Program-made: the position numbers and the translations under genes
Shown here: one piece after another, positions 15,796-24,656 of the stretch
Numbering within the stretch: position 1 is the first letter of the stretch
How the letters are laid out: each line of letters starts with the position of its first letter
NCBI RefSeq assembly: GCF_900185615.1
Contig: NZ_FYAK01000012.1
Location: 20,374-84,373 of the forward strand
Direction of reading: 5' to 3'
DNA: 64,000 bases
DNA from: Photobacterium malacitanum
Lineage (GTDB): Bacteria > Pseudomonadota > Gammaproteobacteria > Enterobacterales > Vibrionaceae
The notes under the pieces: generated by a model
Seen by the model: only the letters and a program-made list of their open reading frames with translations
Told to the model about the DNA's origin: nothing
The model's database searches: none

Positions 15796-18024
15796 ATGGC
15801 AAATGCCAGCACATTATTAAGCAAGCAAAATCGCTTTCGCCGCGCTAAAGATAAATTAGCACGCGTAGGGGTAACTGCTGGTGGCATTTTTGTATTGATC
15901 ACGTTAATGCTGATTTTCTTTTATTTGCTGTATGTGATTGTGCCTATTTTTTCTTCTGTTTCTATAACGCCACAACAACAGTTCTCATTAGCTACGACGA
16001 ATAACACCGTATTATTAGGGGTTGATGACAGTAACAATATTGCTTACCGATTCAGTGACGATGGCAAAGTAACTTTTGTTAATTTACCGACGCAATCCCA
16101 ACCTGCTGAGGTCGTTAAGCAGCAGACTATTATGGCGAATCCAAGCGCTTATGGCGTGAGTTTGCCTCGTGATGGCATGGTTGCTTATGGCTCTTCAGCG
16201 GGCAAAGTGGTGGTGGTTAAAGCAGATTTTGCCCCTACCTTTGCCGCGACACATAAACAGTTACAACCAAAAATTGAGTTTCCTTTTGGTAACAAGCCAT
16301 TAGCCGTTGTACCTACCGCGAAGGCTATCACTCAATTGGCGATTTCTGGTCGCGATGATCGAGCGATAGTCGTGGCTAAAACGGCCAATAATCAGCTTTA
16401 TGGTTTGAGTTTGTTATTGCCTGAAAATGTGGTTCAACGCGCGCAAGGCTGGCAGCAGCATCAGTTTAAGATTAATAATGCGCCAGCTAAAATCGATGAT
16501 TTACAGTTAACCCCTGATGGCAAAACGCTGTATGTATTGAGTGGCTCAAATTTATATTTATATAAACTGACGGCGGAAACGGCTTTTTTGCGTAAAATTG
16601 AAAATATTGCTACTGGCAGCAGCAAACCTGTGGCGATTACGTTGTTATCAGGTGCCAACTCATTACTCATTACCAACGCTAATAATACTATTTCGCAGTG
16701 GTTTGAGGCGGTTAAGCAAGGCCAACGCCAGTTAATTAACGTCAGAACATTTCATTTTTCTGCCAGCCCGTTAGTTAAGATCGTGCCCGAATATTACCGT
16801 AAAGGTTTTTTTGCCATTCAAAAAGATGGCACCACGTCGGCTTATTACACGGCTGAGCGCAAGGTGATCTATAAAGAAAAAGTCTTTAATAAGGTACCGA
16901 CTGACATCGCTATATCACCCAAGGCAAACTTGCTGGTGACGTTAAATGATGACCACTGGCAGAGCTACCAAGTTAAAAATGCCCATCCTGATATTGGGCT
17001 ATCATCACTGTTACAAAAAGTATGGTATGAAGGCTATGCCGAGCCTGATTATGTGTGGCAATCAACCTCTGCCAGTGATGAATTTGAACCTAAATTAAGC
17101 TTAGTACCGATTGTATTTGGCACACTCAAAGCCGCCCTTTATTCGATGTTTTTTGCGATTCCATTAGCCCTTGCTGGCGCGATTTATACCGCTTACTTTA
17201 TGTCAAATAAGGTCAGAAAAGTGATTAAACCCACGGTCGAACTCATGGAAGCGCTGCCGACGGTTATTTTGGGTTTTCTTGCCGGTGTATGGCTGGCGCC
17301 GATTGTTGAACAATATCTCGCCGGGATTGCGCTTGGAATGGTTTTTTTACCGCTCAGTATTATTGTGGTCGGTTGGAGCTGGTCTATGCTGCCGGGACAG
17401 TGGCGTTCACGGATCCCTAATGGTTTTCATATTGCGCTACTGATTCCGGTGATTGTTGCTGTCACTTATGGCTGCTTTGGTTTAAGTCCGTGGCTTGAGA
17501 CTCAGTTTTTTAATGGTGATTTACAAGGGTATCTTAATCATCATCTCGGGGTCGGTTATGATCAGCGCAATGCGTTGATTGTCGGTATTGCGATGGGATT
17601 CGCTGTTATTCCAACTATTTTTACCATTGCTGAAGATGCTATTTTCTCGGTGCCGGTACATCTTACTAAAGGCTCGTTAGCCTTAGGTGCAACCCAATGG
17701 CAAACCTTAACTAAGGTAGTGCTATTGACCGCCAGCCCCGGTATATTCTCAGCCATTATGATGGGCTTAGGACGAGCTGTGGGTGAGACCATGATCGTGT
17801 TAATGGCAACGGGTAATACACCTGTGATGGATTGGAATTTACTTGAAGGGCTGCGTACTTTAGCGGCAACTATTGCCATTGAAATGCCCGAATCAGAAGT
17901 GGGAAGTTCACATTATCGCGTGCTGTTCTTAGCGGCATTTGTGCTGTTTGTGTTTACCTTTGTATTTAATACGATTGCTGAAGTCGTTCGCCAACGATTA
18001 CGCGAAAAATACAGTTCGTTATAA
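15796..18024 (+). CDS. pstC: PstC, phosphate ABC transporter permease (long form)
   Basis: A 742-aa protein, more than twice the E. coli PstC length (about 319). An N-terminal membrane segment (about residues 27-52) is followed by a large extracytoplasmic region (about 55-430) with strand-rich repeats that look like a beta-propeller (LTPDGKTLYVLSGSNLYLY). The permease domain follows (about 440-742), with an EAA-like loop LGATQWQTLTKVVLLTASPG before GRAVGETM. This long form is known from several marine gammaproteobacteria. A strong Pho box lies upstream, and pstA starts 14 bp downstream. The role of the extra domain is not established here. Confidence 0.93.
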   Translation: MANASTLLSKQNRFRRAKDKLARVGVTAGGIFVLITLMLIFFYLLYVIVPIFSSVSITPQQQFSLATTNNTVLLGVDDSNNIAYRFSDDGKVTFVNLPTQSQPAEVVKQQTIMANPSAYGVSLPRDGMVAYGSSAGKVVVVKADFAPTFAATHKQLQPKIEFPFGNKPLAVVPTAKAITQLAISGRDDRAIVVAKTANNQLYGLSLLLPENVVQRAQGWQQHQFKINNAPAKIDDLQLTPDGKTLYVLSGSNLYLYKLTAETAFLRKIENIATGSSKPVAITLLSGANSLLITNANNTISQWFEAVKQGQRQLINVRTFHFSASPLVKIVPEYYRKGFFAIQKDGTTSAYYTAERKVIYKEKVFNKVPTDIAISPKANLLVTLNDDHWQSYQVKNAHPDIGLSSLLQKVWYEGYAEPDYVWQSTSASDEFEPKLSLVPIVFGTLKAALYSMFFAIPLALAGAIYTAYFMSNKVRKVIKPTVELMEALPTVILGFLAGVWLAPIVEQYLAGIALGMVFLPLSIIVVGWSWSMLPGQWRSRIPNGFHIALLIPVIVAVTYGCFGLSPWLETQFFNGDLQGYLNHHLGVGYDQRNALIVGIAMGFAVIPTIFTIAEDAIFSVPVHLTKGSLALGATQWQTLTKVVLLTASPGIFSAIMMGLGRAVGETMIVLMATGNTPVMDWNLLEGLRTLAATIAIEMPESEVGSSHYRVLFLAAFVLFVFTFVFNTIAEVVRQRLREKYSSL

Positions 18025-18038
18025 TAAGTGATACAGCA

Positions 18039-19676
18039 ATGATTAAATGGTTTAAATCCGGTTCTCCATGGATTTGGTTAACAGCAGGCGCAGTCAGTTT
18101 AAGTCTAGTGGCTGTGCTTGGCTTATTATTATTAATTGGCTACAAAGGCTTAAGTTATTTTTGGCCAGCGCCAGTGTATCAGTTTGATGTCAACCTTAAT
18201 GGTAAGCATCAGGTAGTGATTGGTGAACTTTATCAACGTACGATGGTACCGGTGGATCAACTCGCTGATGCTGGAGTCGATGTCAGCCAGTTTACTCAAG
18301 ATAGCGTGCCGCGATATTTGATTAAAACCGGTAATCGAGGTCAAGGCGCATTAGATTTCTTAACCGTATTAAGCACTCAAATTGTTGATCAAAAAATTGC
18401 CAATAACATTGCCGTGGTCGATCGCGAAAGTAATGGCAAGTTTTATGGTTATCCACTCCATGTGATTGAAGCTGGTGAGCCACAGCCATTATCACAGTTA
18501 CCTGATGCGTTAGCACAAGCAGATAAAGTGCGATCTGAATTACGCTCATTGCAAAGTAACGAGATTGCCAATATTAACTGGCATTTAGAACGCTTAAGAA
18601 TTGAAAAACGGCGGCTAGAATTAAGCGGTAAACTCACCGCTGCAGATGGCTTACGTATTGACCGCGAGCAAGCCAATTACAATACGATTTATAAGAACAT
18701 TGAGAATCGGTTATTTGCACTGCAACGACAACTTGATAACGATGCTCTGGTATTACGCGATCAAAATGGCACTGATGTGACAATTCCAATGATGCAAGTG
18801 TTGGATATGTGGCGGCCTAATAATTTATCGTGGTTTGAAAAAGTACAGCATTGGGGTCATCAGGTTTATAAGTTTTTAACTGATGCACCACGTGAAGCCA
18901 ATACTGAAGGCGGGGTGTTTCCTGCTATTTTTGGTACGGTATTTATGGTGTTATTAATGAGTGTGATGGTGACGCCATTAGGGGTGTTGGCTGCAGTTTA
19001 TTTACATGAATACGCGAGCAATAATCGGTTAACTAAGCTGATTCGCATTGCAGTGATTAACCTCGCCGGTGTGCCATCAATAGTGTATGGCGTTTTTGGA
19101 TTAGGTTTCTTTGTGTATATGGTGGGTGGCACCATTGATGATGTATTTTTCTCGGCCCAACTGCCAACCCCTACGTTTGGTACGCCGGGCATTTTATGGT
19201 CAGCATTAACCCTCGCGATTATGACCTTACCAGTAGTGATTGTGTCAACTGAAGAAGGTTTAGCACGCATTCCAAGTTCAGTCCGTAATGGCTCATTAGC
19301 ACTTGGCGCAACCCAAGCTGAAACCCTATGGCGGATTGTATTGCCGATGGCAAGTCCTGCTATCATGACTGGACTTATTTTAGCGGTGGCACGTGCTGCA
19401 GGTGAGGTTGCGCCCTTGATGCTGGTGGGGGTGGTAAAAATGGCGCCAACATTACCGCTTGATATGCATTTCCCTTATGTTCACTTAGATAGAAAATTCA
19501 TGCACTTAGGCTACCATGTCTATGATGTCGCATTTCAAAGCCCAAATGTTGAAGCGGCGCGGCCGTTAGTCTACGCTACCTCATTTTTATTGGTGACGGT
19601 TATTATCAGTTTAAACTTAACCGCGATTGCTATTCGAAATCATCTACGAGAAAAATTTCGCGCCTTAGAGCAGTAA
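18039..19676 (+). CDS. pstA: PstA, phosphate ABC transporter permease (long form)
   Basis: A 545-aa partner of PstC, also longer than E. coli PstA (296). The first membrane segment is at about 12-38. A non-membrane insert of about 240 residues follows, including a charged coiled-coil-like stretch (SNEIANINWHLERLRIEK, about 168-230), then the permease domain with LGATQAETLWRIVLPMASPA as the ATPase-contacting loop and GEVAPLMLVG. It forms the transmembrane channel for phosphate with PstC. Both permeases have enlarged periplasmic parts, suggesting that these inserts pack together. Confidence 0.94.
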   Translation: MIKWFKSGSPWIWLTAGAVSLSLVAVLGLLLLIGYKGLSYFWPAPVYQFDVNLNGKHQVVIGELYQRTMVPVDQLADAGVDVSQFTQDSVPRYLIKTGNRGQGALDFLTVLSTQIVDQKIANNIAVVDRESNGKFYGYPLHVIEAGEPQPLSQLPDALAQADKVRSELRSLQSNEIANINWHLERLRIEKRRLELSGKLTAADGLRIDREQANYNTIYKNIENRLFALQRQLDNDALVLRDQNGTDVTIPMMQVLDMWRPNNLSWFEKVQHWGHQVYKFLTDAPREANTEGGVFPAIFGTVFMVLLMSVMVTPLGVLAAVYLHEYASNNRLTKLIRIAVINLAGVPSIVYGVFGLGFFVYMVGGTIDDVFFSAQLPTPTFGTPGILWSALTLAIMTLPVVIVSTEEGLARIPSSVRNGSLALGATQAETLWRIVLPMASPAIMTGLILAVARAAGEVAPLMLVGVVKMAPTLPLDMHFPYVHLDRKFMHLGYHVYDVAFQSPNVEAARPLVYATSFLLVTVIISLNLTAIAIRNHLREKFRALEQ

Positions 19677-19706
19677 CGGTGAGTATTTATAACACGAGAT
19701 TTAACT

Positions 19707-20543
19707 ATGTATAACGATCATTCACTCTTTACCGATACGTCGCCATCAGGGCTTTTTGCGCCGTTGGATTTATCGTTATTGCCTGATGAAAAAACAGCAC
19801 TATCGATTGAAGGTTTAAATCTCCATTATGGTCAGACTCAAGCCTTGTTTGATATTAATATGCGCATAGCAAAAGGGCAGGTGACTGCTTTTATCGGCCC
19901 TTCAGGTTGCGGTAAATCGACCTTGTTAAGCTGTATTAACCGTATGAATGACCTGATTGATGGGTGCCATATTGACGGTAAAGTCATGCTTCATGGTCAG
20001 AATGTGTATGATAAAAATGTCGATGTTGCAGCACTTAGGCGTCAAGTTGGAATGGTATTTCAACGTCCTAATCCGTTTCCAAAGTCAATTTATGAAAATG
20101 TGGTTTATGGATTGCGCTTACAAGGGGTTAGCGATCGACGCGTACTGGATGATGCGGTGGAAAATTCACTGCGTTCAGCAGCACTATGGGATGAAGTAAA
20201 AGGACGTTTGCATGAAAATGCATTTGGTCTTTCTGGCGGACAGCAACAACGATTAGTGATCGCGCGTGCGATAGCGATTGAACCTGAAATACTGTTATTA
20301 GATGAACCCACATCGGCATTGGATCCAATTTCAACCTTAACCATTGAAGAATTGATTAATGATCTTAAGGCTAAATATACTGTTATTATCGTGACGCATA
20401 ACATGCAACAAGCAGCGCGAGTGTCAGATCAAACTGCTTTTATGCATATGGGGGAGCTGGTGGAATATACCAGTACCAATGATATATTTACGACTCCCAA
20501 AGAAAAACGCACTGAAGATTATATTACTGGGCGTTATGGTTAA
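19707..20543 (+). CDS. pstB: PstB, phosphate ABC transporter ATPase
   Basis: A 278-aa ABC ATPase. Walker [10 protein letters not shown] lies at 64-72, the Q-loop is in [10 protein letters not shown], the signature is LSGGQQQRL, and Walker B plus D-loop is [13 protein letters not shown]. The H-loop His is in IIVTHNM. It has a roughly 30-residue N-terminal extension compared with E. coli PstB (257 aa). The [11 protein letters not shown] segment after the Q-loop is typical of PstB. It energises PstCA and is co-transcribed with them. Confidence 0.97.
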   Translation: MYNDHSLFTDTSPSGLFAPLDLSLLPDEKTALSIEGLNLHYGQTQALFDINMRIAKGQVTAFIGPSGCGKSTLLSCINRMNDLIDGCHIDGKVMLHGQNVYDKNVDVAALRRQVGMVFQRPNPFPKSIYENVVYGLRLQGVSDRRVLDDAVENSLRSAALWDEVKGRLHENAFGLSGGQQQRLVIARAIAIEPEILLLDEPTSALDPISTLTIEELINDLKAKYTVIIVTHNMQQAARVSDQTAFMHMGELVEYTSTNDIFTTPKEKRTEDYITGRYG

Positions 20544-20554
20544 GGAACGACACA

Positions 20555-21262
20555 ATGTTAAATACAATTAGCCTTGGCCGTCATATTTCTGGTCAGTTTA
20601 ACCATGAATTAGAAAGTATTCGTACCCATGTATTAGCCATGGGAGGCTTGGTTGAGCAACAGTTGGCTGATAGTTTAAAAGCGCTGCATAAGCAAGATGA
20701 AGAATTAGCTAAGCGCGTGATTAGAGATGATCATAAAGTTAATGCAATGGAAGTTGCGATTGATGAAGCTTGCACGCGTATTATTGCGAAGCGCCAACCA
20801 ACGGCCAGTGATTTACGGCTGGTAATTGCGATCATTAAAACCATTACCGATTTAGAGCGGATTGGTGATGTTGCTGAAAGTATTGCTAAAGTCGCATCTG
20901 AGAACTTCACTAATAAACAATATAACTTATTAGTGTCATTGGAATCATTAGGCCAACATGCAGTACGAATGCTGCATGAAACGCTTGATGCTTTTGCACG
21001 GATGGATGTTAAAGCTGCGATTGAAGTCTATCAAGAAGATGATCGTATTGATCGTGAATATGAAGCGATTATACGCCAATTAATGACTTATATGATGGAA
21101 GAGCCTAATTCGATTCCCAATGTGATGAAGGTGATGTGGGCGGCACGTTCTATTGAGCGCGTCGGTGATCGTTGCCAAAATATCTGCGAATATATTATCT
21201 ATTTTGTGCAAGGCAAAGATATTCGCCACACCAATCCAGAAGATATTAAAAATATGCTATAG
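20555..21262 (+). CDS. phoU: PhoU, phosphate signalling regulator
   Basis: A 235-aa all-helical protein made of two PhoU repeats, each with the conserved E-R-I-x-D pattern ([13 protein letters not shown] at about 107; [13 protein letters not shown] at about 198) that binds metal clusters. It couples the Pst transporter to PhoR so that PhoB is silenced when phosphate is plentiful. It lies 11 bp after pstB as the last gene of the operon and is followed by a bidirectional terminator. Confidence 0.97.
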   Translation: MLNTISLGRHISGQFNHELESIRTHVLAMGGLVEQQLADSLKALHKQDEELAKRVIRDDHKVNAMEVAIDEACTRIIAKRQPTASDLRLVIAIIKTITDLERIGDVAESIAKVASENFTNKQYNLLVSLESLGQHAVRMLHETLDAFARMDVKAAIEVYQEDDRIDREYEAIIRQLMTYMMEEPNSIPNVMKVMWAARSIERVGDRCQNICEYIIYFVQGKDIRHTNPEDIKNML

Positions 21263-21301
21263 CACCACAGCAGTAAAACCATTGTGGTAAATGCAAATAG
21301 C

Positions 21302-21334
21302 AATCGGGACGTGATGATCCATTACGTCCCGATT
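21302..21334. terminator. Bidirectional terminator between phoU and cutC
   Basis: AATCGGGACGT (21302-21312) pairs perfectly with ACGTCCCGATT (21324-21334) over an 11-nt loop, between two convergent genes. The T/A tails are short on both sides. Confidence 0.75.
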
Positions 21335-21356
21335 TAATGATAGCGAGTGAGTGTAA

Positions 21357-22097
21357 TCACAATTTAAGTTGAGCGATCACCGCGGCAATATTTTCTACGC
21401 CTGTAATCGGGATCTCAAAATCATCAATGTCAGCACTGCCCATATGTGCTTGTTTCGCAACAGTGATCATATGACTTGGACGAGTGGTTTTGCCTGATAG
21501 GTGGACTTCATTGATACCTGTGCGAGCAATAATTTCACGTACATTATGACTATTAACCCCAGCACCTGCCATTATCTTTAACCGCTCACCGCAATATTGA
21601 TGCATTTGGTTAATCATACTAATACCGTCATAGGCATTAGCTTGTAAACCCGAGGTGAGAATTCGTTCACAGCCCGCTGCCATAATGGCATCCAGTGCCG
21701 CCATCGGTTCAACACATTGATCAATTGCGCGGTGAAAAGTAACTCCCATCCCTTGAGCTTGTTTAACAAGGCTGCTTAAAATATCGCTATCAACCAAGCT
21801 CTGTGGTGTTAATACGCCCACCACAACCCCTTGCAGTCGAGCCTGCTTAGCCGCGTAAATATCTGCCAACATAATTTCGACATCATCACTGCTAAATAGA
21901 AAGTCACCTTGGCGAGGGCGAATCATTGCATAAACTGGCACTGTGGCATATTTAGCAGCGGCCTGCATAAATCCAGCGCTTGGTGTGAGCCCGCCCAGTG
22001 CTAACGATGAGCATAATTCAATTCGAGTCGCTCCACCTTGCTCGGCATAATGGAGTGATTCAAGATTATCGATACAAACTTCAACTTGAATAGTCAT
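21357..22097 (-). CDS. cutC: CutC-family protein
   Basis: A 246-aa TIM-barrel protein with the family N-terminus VEVCIDNLESLHYAEQGGA followed by IELCSSLALGGLTPS, and later TFHRAIDQC and MAGAGVN. CutC was named for copper tolerance in E. coli, but later work questions a direct copper role, so its reaction is open. The length matches E. coli CutC (248). It is a single gene convergent with phoU. From its position it is part of the conserved Vibrionaceae neighbourhood rather than of a copper locus. Confidence 0.93.
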   Translation of the reverse strand: MTIQVEVCIDNLESLHYAEQGGATRIELCSSLALGGLTPSAGFMQAAAKYATVPVYAMIRPRQGDFLFSSDDVEIMLADIYAAKQARLQGVVVGVLTPQSLVDSDILSSLVKQAQGMGVTFHRAIDQCVEPMAALDAIMAAGCERILTSGLQANAYDGISMINQMHQYCGERLKIMAGAGVNSHNVREIIARTGINEVHLSGKTTRPSHMITVAKQAHMGSADIDDFEIPITGVENIAAVIAQLKL

Positions 22098-22220
22098 TGA
22101 TAATTAACGGTATTGTAATAGAGGGGCTTCAGTGTAGAAGATAATTGCAGTAGGGGCGAACGATGGCGGTGAATAATGTGCGCTAGGTTGAAAACGAAAA
22201 GATTAGTTAAAAAACAGATA

Positions 22221-22247
22221 AAAAAAGGGCTCGGTATATTCCGAGCC
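22221..22247 (-). terminator. Terminator of the peroxiredoxin gene
   Basis: On the minus strand GGCTCGG, loop AATATA and CCGAGCC are followed by a T-run (the A-run at 22221-22226 on the plus strand). A weaker hairpin, TAACACC with GGTGTTA, lies nearer the stop at about 22301-22325. Confidence 0.8.
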
Positions 22248-22331
22248 TCATTCTATTTTTATTTGAGCTGACTTTGGCTCTATGTAGCATTACTGCGATT
22301 TATAACACCGTGAGCATGGTGTTACAGGTAA

Positions 22332-22943
22332 TTACTTCTTACCTAGGTCTGCAGTGTGCTCAGATAGGTAGTCTGCTACACCTTTTGGTGATGCATCCAT
22401 ACCTGCTTTACCTTCTTCCCACTGTGCAGGACATACTTCGCCGTGCTTTTGGTGGAAGTTCAATGCATCAACCATGCGTAGCATTTCATCGATGTTACGA
22501 CCTAGTGGTAGATCGTTAATTACTTGGTGACGAACTAAGCCGTCTTCATCGATAAGGAATGAACCACGGAAAGCAACACCCGCTTCTGGATGCTCAACAT
22601 CGTAAGCCTTGCAGATTTCGTGCTTAATATCAGCAACTAGTGGGTATTTAACTTGACCGATACCGCCGTCTTCAACAGCAGTGTTACGCCATGCATTGTG
22701 TGAGAACTGTGAATCAATTGAAACACCAATCACTTCAACACCTTTCGCTTGGAAATCTTCAAAGCGCTTATCAAAAGCAATGAGCTCTGATGGGCATACA
22801 AAAGTGAAGTCTAGTGGGTAGAAGAAAACAACAGCTTTCTTACCTTTAGTAAATTCTGCGAAGTTGAATGAATCAACAATTTCGCCGTTACCTAAAACAG
22901 CTGCAGCAGTAAAATCTGGTGCTTGACGACCTACTAGTACCAT
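22332..22943 (-). CDS. Typical 2-Cys peroxiredoxin (Prx2/AhpC-like)
   Basis: A 203-aa peroxidase that reduces hydrogen peroxide and organic peroxides. The peroxidatic Cys50 is in FYPLDFTFVCPSE and the resolving Cys171 in GEVCPAQW. It has the GGIG motif (about 93-96) and a C-terminal helix with an aromatic residue (DYLSEH), the pair of features linked with sensitivity to over-oxidation in eukaryotic-type Prxs. It faces an OxyR-type gene across a 132-bp divergent promoter region. In Vibrio vulnificus the equivalent pair is Prx2 and OxyR2. It is probably induced by that regulator. Confidence 0.95.
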   Translation of the reverse strand: MVLVGRQAPDFTAAAVLGNGEIVDSFNFAEFTKGKKAVVFFYPLDFTFVCPSELIAFDKRFEDFQAKGVEVIGVSIDSQFSHNAWRNTAVEDGGIGQVKYPLVADIKHEICKAYDVEHPEAGVAFRGSFLIDEDGLVRHQVINDLPLGRNIDEMLRMVDALNFHQKHGEVCPAQWEEGKAGMDASPKGVADYLSEHTADLGKK

Positions 22944-23075
22944 TTTGGTGCTCCTTAAATATTTGGTTATTGTCGACCTTTAGGGGCTGACGCCATACTT
23001 GGACGAGACAAACTATAGCTAAACTGTTAAATTGAAAAAAGCAGAATAAATAGATTGAAGTAATCGAAAAATACG

Positions 23076-23978
23076 ATGAATAAATTCCCATCACTTAAAC
23101 AACTCCATTATTTAGTCACTCTATCGGAAACCCACCATTTTGGCGAAGCAGCTAAACGGTGTTTTGTGAGCCAGTCGACATTAAGTTCTGGTATTCAGAA
23201 CCTTGAAGAGTTACTTGATTGCCACTTAGTTGAACGTGATACCAAGGCAAAAACCTTAGTGTTTACTTCTATGGGGGAACAAGTTGTCGATAGGGCGCGT
23301 GAGCTATTAGCGTGTAGTCGTGATTTAGTCGAGCTTTCTCGTTGCAGTGGTGATGTGATGGAAGGCCCATTGCGGGTTGGCTGTATTCCCACAATTGCGC
23401 CTTTTTTATTGTGTGGTTTAGTACAGCAAGTCAATATTTTATACCCCAAGCTTAATTTACTCTTGCGGGAAGATACGACAGTTAATTTATTAGAAGCGCT
23501 TCAGCATGGTGAAATGGACGTGCTAATTTTAGCTCTACCGGTTGATATCCATGGCATGTCGAGTAAGGTCGTTGGCCGTGATGCATTTAAGATGGTGATC
23601 AGTAAAAACCAAGCATCTTCAGTAACCATACCATTACATTATGCTGATTTACCTGATAAATCGGTTTTCTTATTAGAGAAAGAGCATTGTTTAACTGAGC
23701 ATGCAGTTTCTGCGTGTAAATTGACCTCAAAAGAAAAGATAAATCCTTTTACAGCAACCAGCTTACATACATTAGTGCAAATGGTTGCCAATGGCTTGGG
23801 AACGACATTCATTCCTGAAATGGCAATTAAACACGGCATTTTAGAAAATCAAAACTTGGTCGTTATTGAGCCGCCAGGTCAAGATGCATACCGTGAGATC
23901 GGTTTAGTGTGGCGACCAACATCAAGCCGTAGTGCTGTATTTGAAAAGCTGGGGGAGATTGTTAAAGGCTTACTGTAA
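23076..23978 (+). CDS. OxyR-family peroxide sensor (OxyR2-like)
   Basis: A 300-aa LysR-type regulator with the winged HTH at about 6-65 (HHFGEAAKRCFVSQSTLSSGI). The sensing loop LEKEHCLTEHAVSAC has Cys205 and Cys214, with the same spacing as the redox pair of E. coli OxyR (199/208). The residue two before the first Cys is Glu203, where E. coli OxyR has Gly. In V. vulnificus the corresponding Glu204 marks OxyR2, a sensor that tunes Prx2. The divergent peroxiredoxin gene supports the same pairing here. The regulatory site between them is not clear by eye; an ATAG-N7-TAAT partial half-site lies at 23050. Confidence 0.9.
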   Translation: MNKFPSLKQLHYLVTLSETHHFGEAAKRCFVSQSTLSSGIQNLEELLDCHLVERDTKAKTLVFTSMGEQVVDRARELLACSRDLVELSRCSGDVMEGPLRVGCIPTIAPFLLCGLVQQVNILYPKLNLLLREDTTVNLLEALQHGEMDVLILALPVDIHGMSSKVVGRDAFKMVISKNQASSVTIPLHYADLPDKSVFLLEKEHCLTEHAVSACKLTSKEKINPFTATSLHTLVQMVANGLGTTFIPEMAIKHGILENQNLVVIEPPGQDAYREIGLVWRPTSSRSAVFEKLGEIVKGLL

Positions 23979-24656
23979 AGCCGTTTAATTGTGAGTGGTA
24001 TGACAACAGCCTGAACTAACCATAATAATGACAAGGGGGGTTATTATGATTATTTGGGCTTTTTTGTTGGCATTATATTGGCTGTGGTTATTATTGGTGA
24101 ACTTTAGAGCAATAAACTACTTTTTTGCGAATCAATAAAATATTATATTATCGAGTGTTCTATCTATAAGTTGCTGTTTTGTTGAATAAATTTGTTTCAA
24201 CTTGCAAACTAATCCCTTTCCTTTGTTTAAATTCCAAATGCAATTTGTTTCATTTAATTGTTTTTTTATAAGTAATTGTATTATCCATCATGTACTTATG
24301 TATGTTTTAAAAATCACTTCCTGTTTTAAACGTGATTTTGAATAAATATTATTATCGCTGTTAATGTAATTAAATTACGTAACCACATACAAAAAACCAT
24401 TATTTCAATATAAATTTAAATTCCGAGTAAATAGCTAAGATTTTTGTGAATTTGGTATTTTACATATTTGGGTTTTATTTTTAAGTTGTTGATATATATT
24501 GGTTTGTGTTTTATGGCTGGTTTTAAATAGCTGTTATTTATTTGCATTCCGACTACTGTTACGGCAACGTAAATATATGCTTTAAATTGTTTAACAGGGA
24601 GTCATTGCTTTTATTATTGATAAAAGTGGTGATTAAGTTACATGCTGGAGGCGCAT
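23979..24656. other. Long, very AT-rich intergenic region before aceB
   Basis: It holds one plausible small gene (24046-24138) and then about 500 bp that look well over 70 % A+T with many T and A tracts. That is typical of curved or H-NS-bound DNA and of a complex promoter. No clear sigma-54 or Crp site could be fixed by eye. It must contain the aceBA promoter. Confidence 0.6.
24046..24138 (+). CDS. Candidate 30-residue single-span membrane peptide
   Basis: ATG to TAA gives 30 residues: MIIWAFLLALYWLWLLLVN then FRAINYFFANQ. A strong SD (AAGGGGGG) lies 5-11 nt before the ATG. The first about 19 residues form one hydrophobic, Trp-rich transmembrane helix, followed by a short polar tail. It is 68 bp downstream of the OxyR gene on the same strand. 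Such short membrane peptides often tune a transporter or enzyme or are stress-induced, but no function can be assigned. The good SD is the main reason to believe it. Confidence 0.5.
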   Translation: MIIWAFLLALYWLWLLLVNFRAINYFFANQ

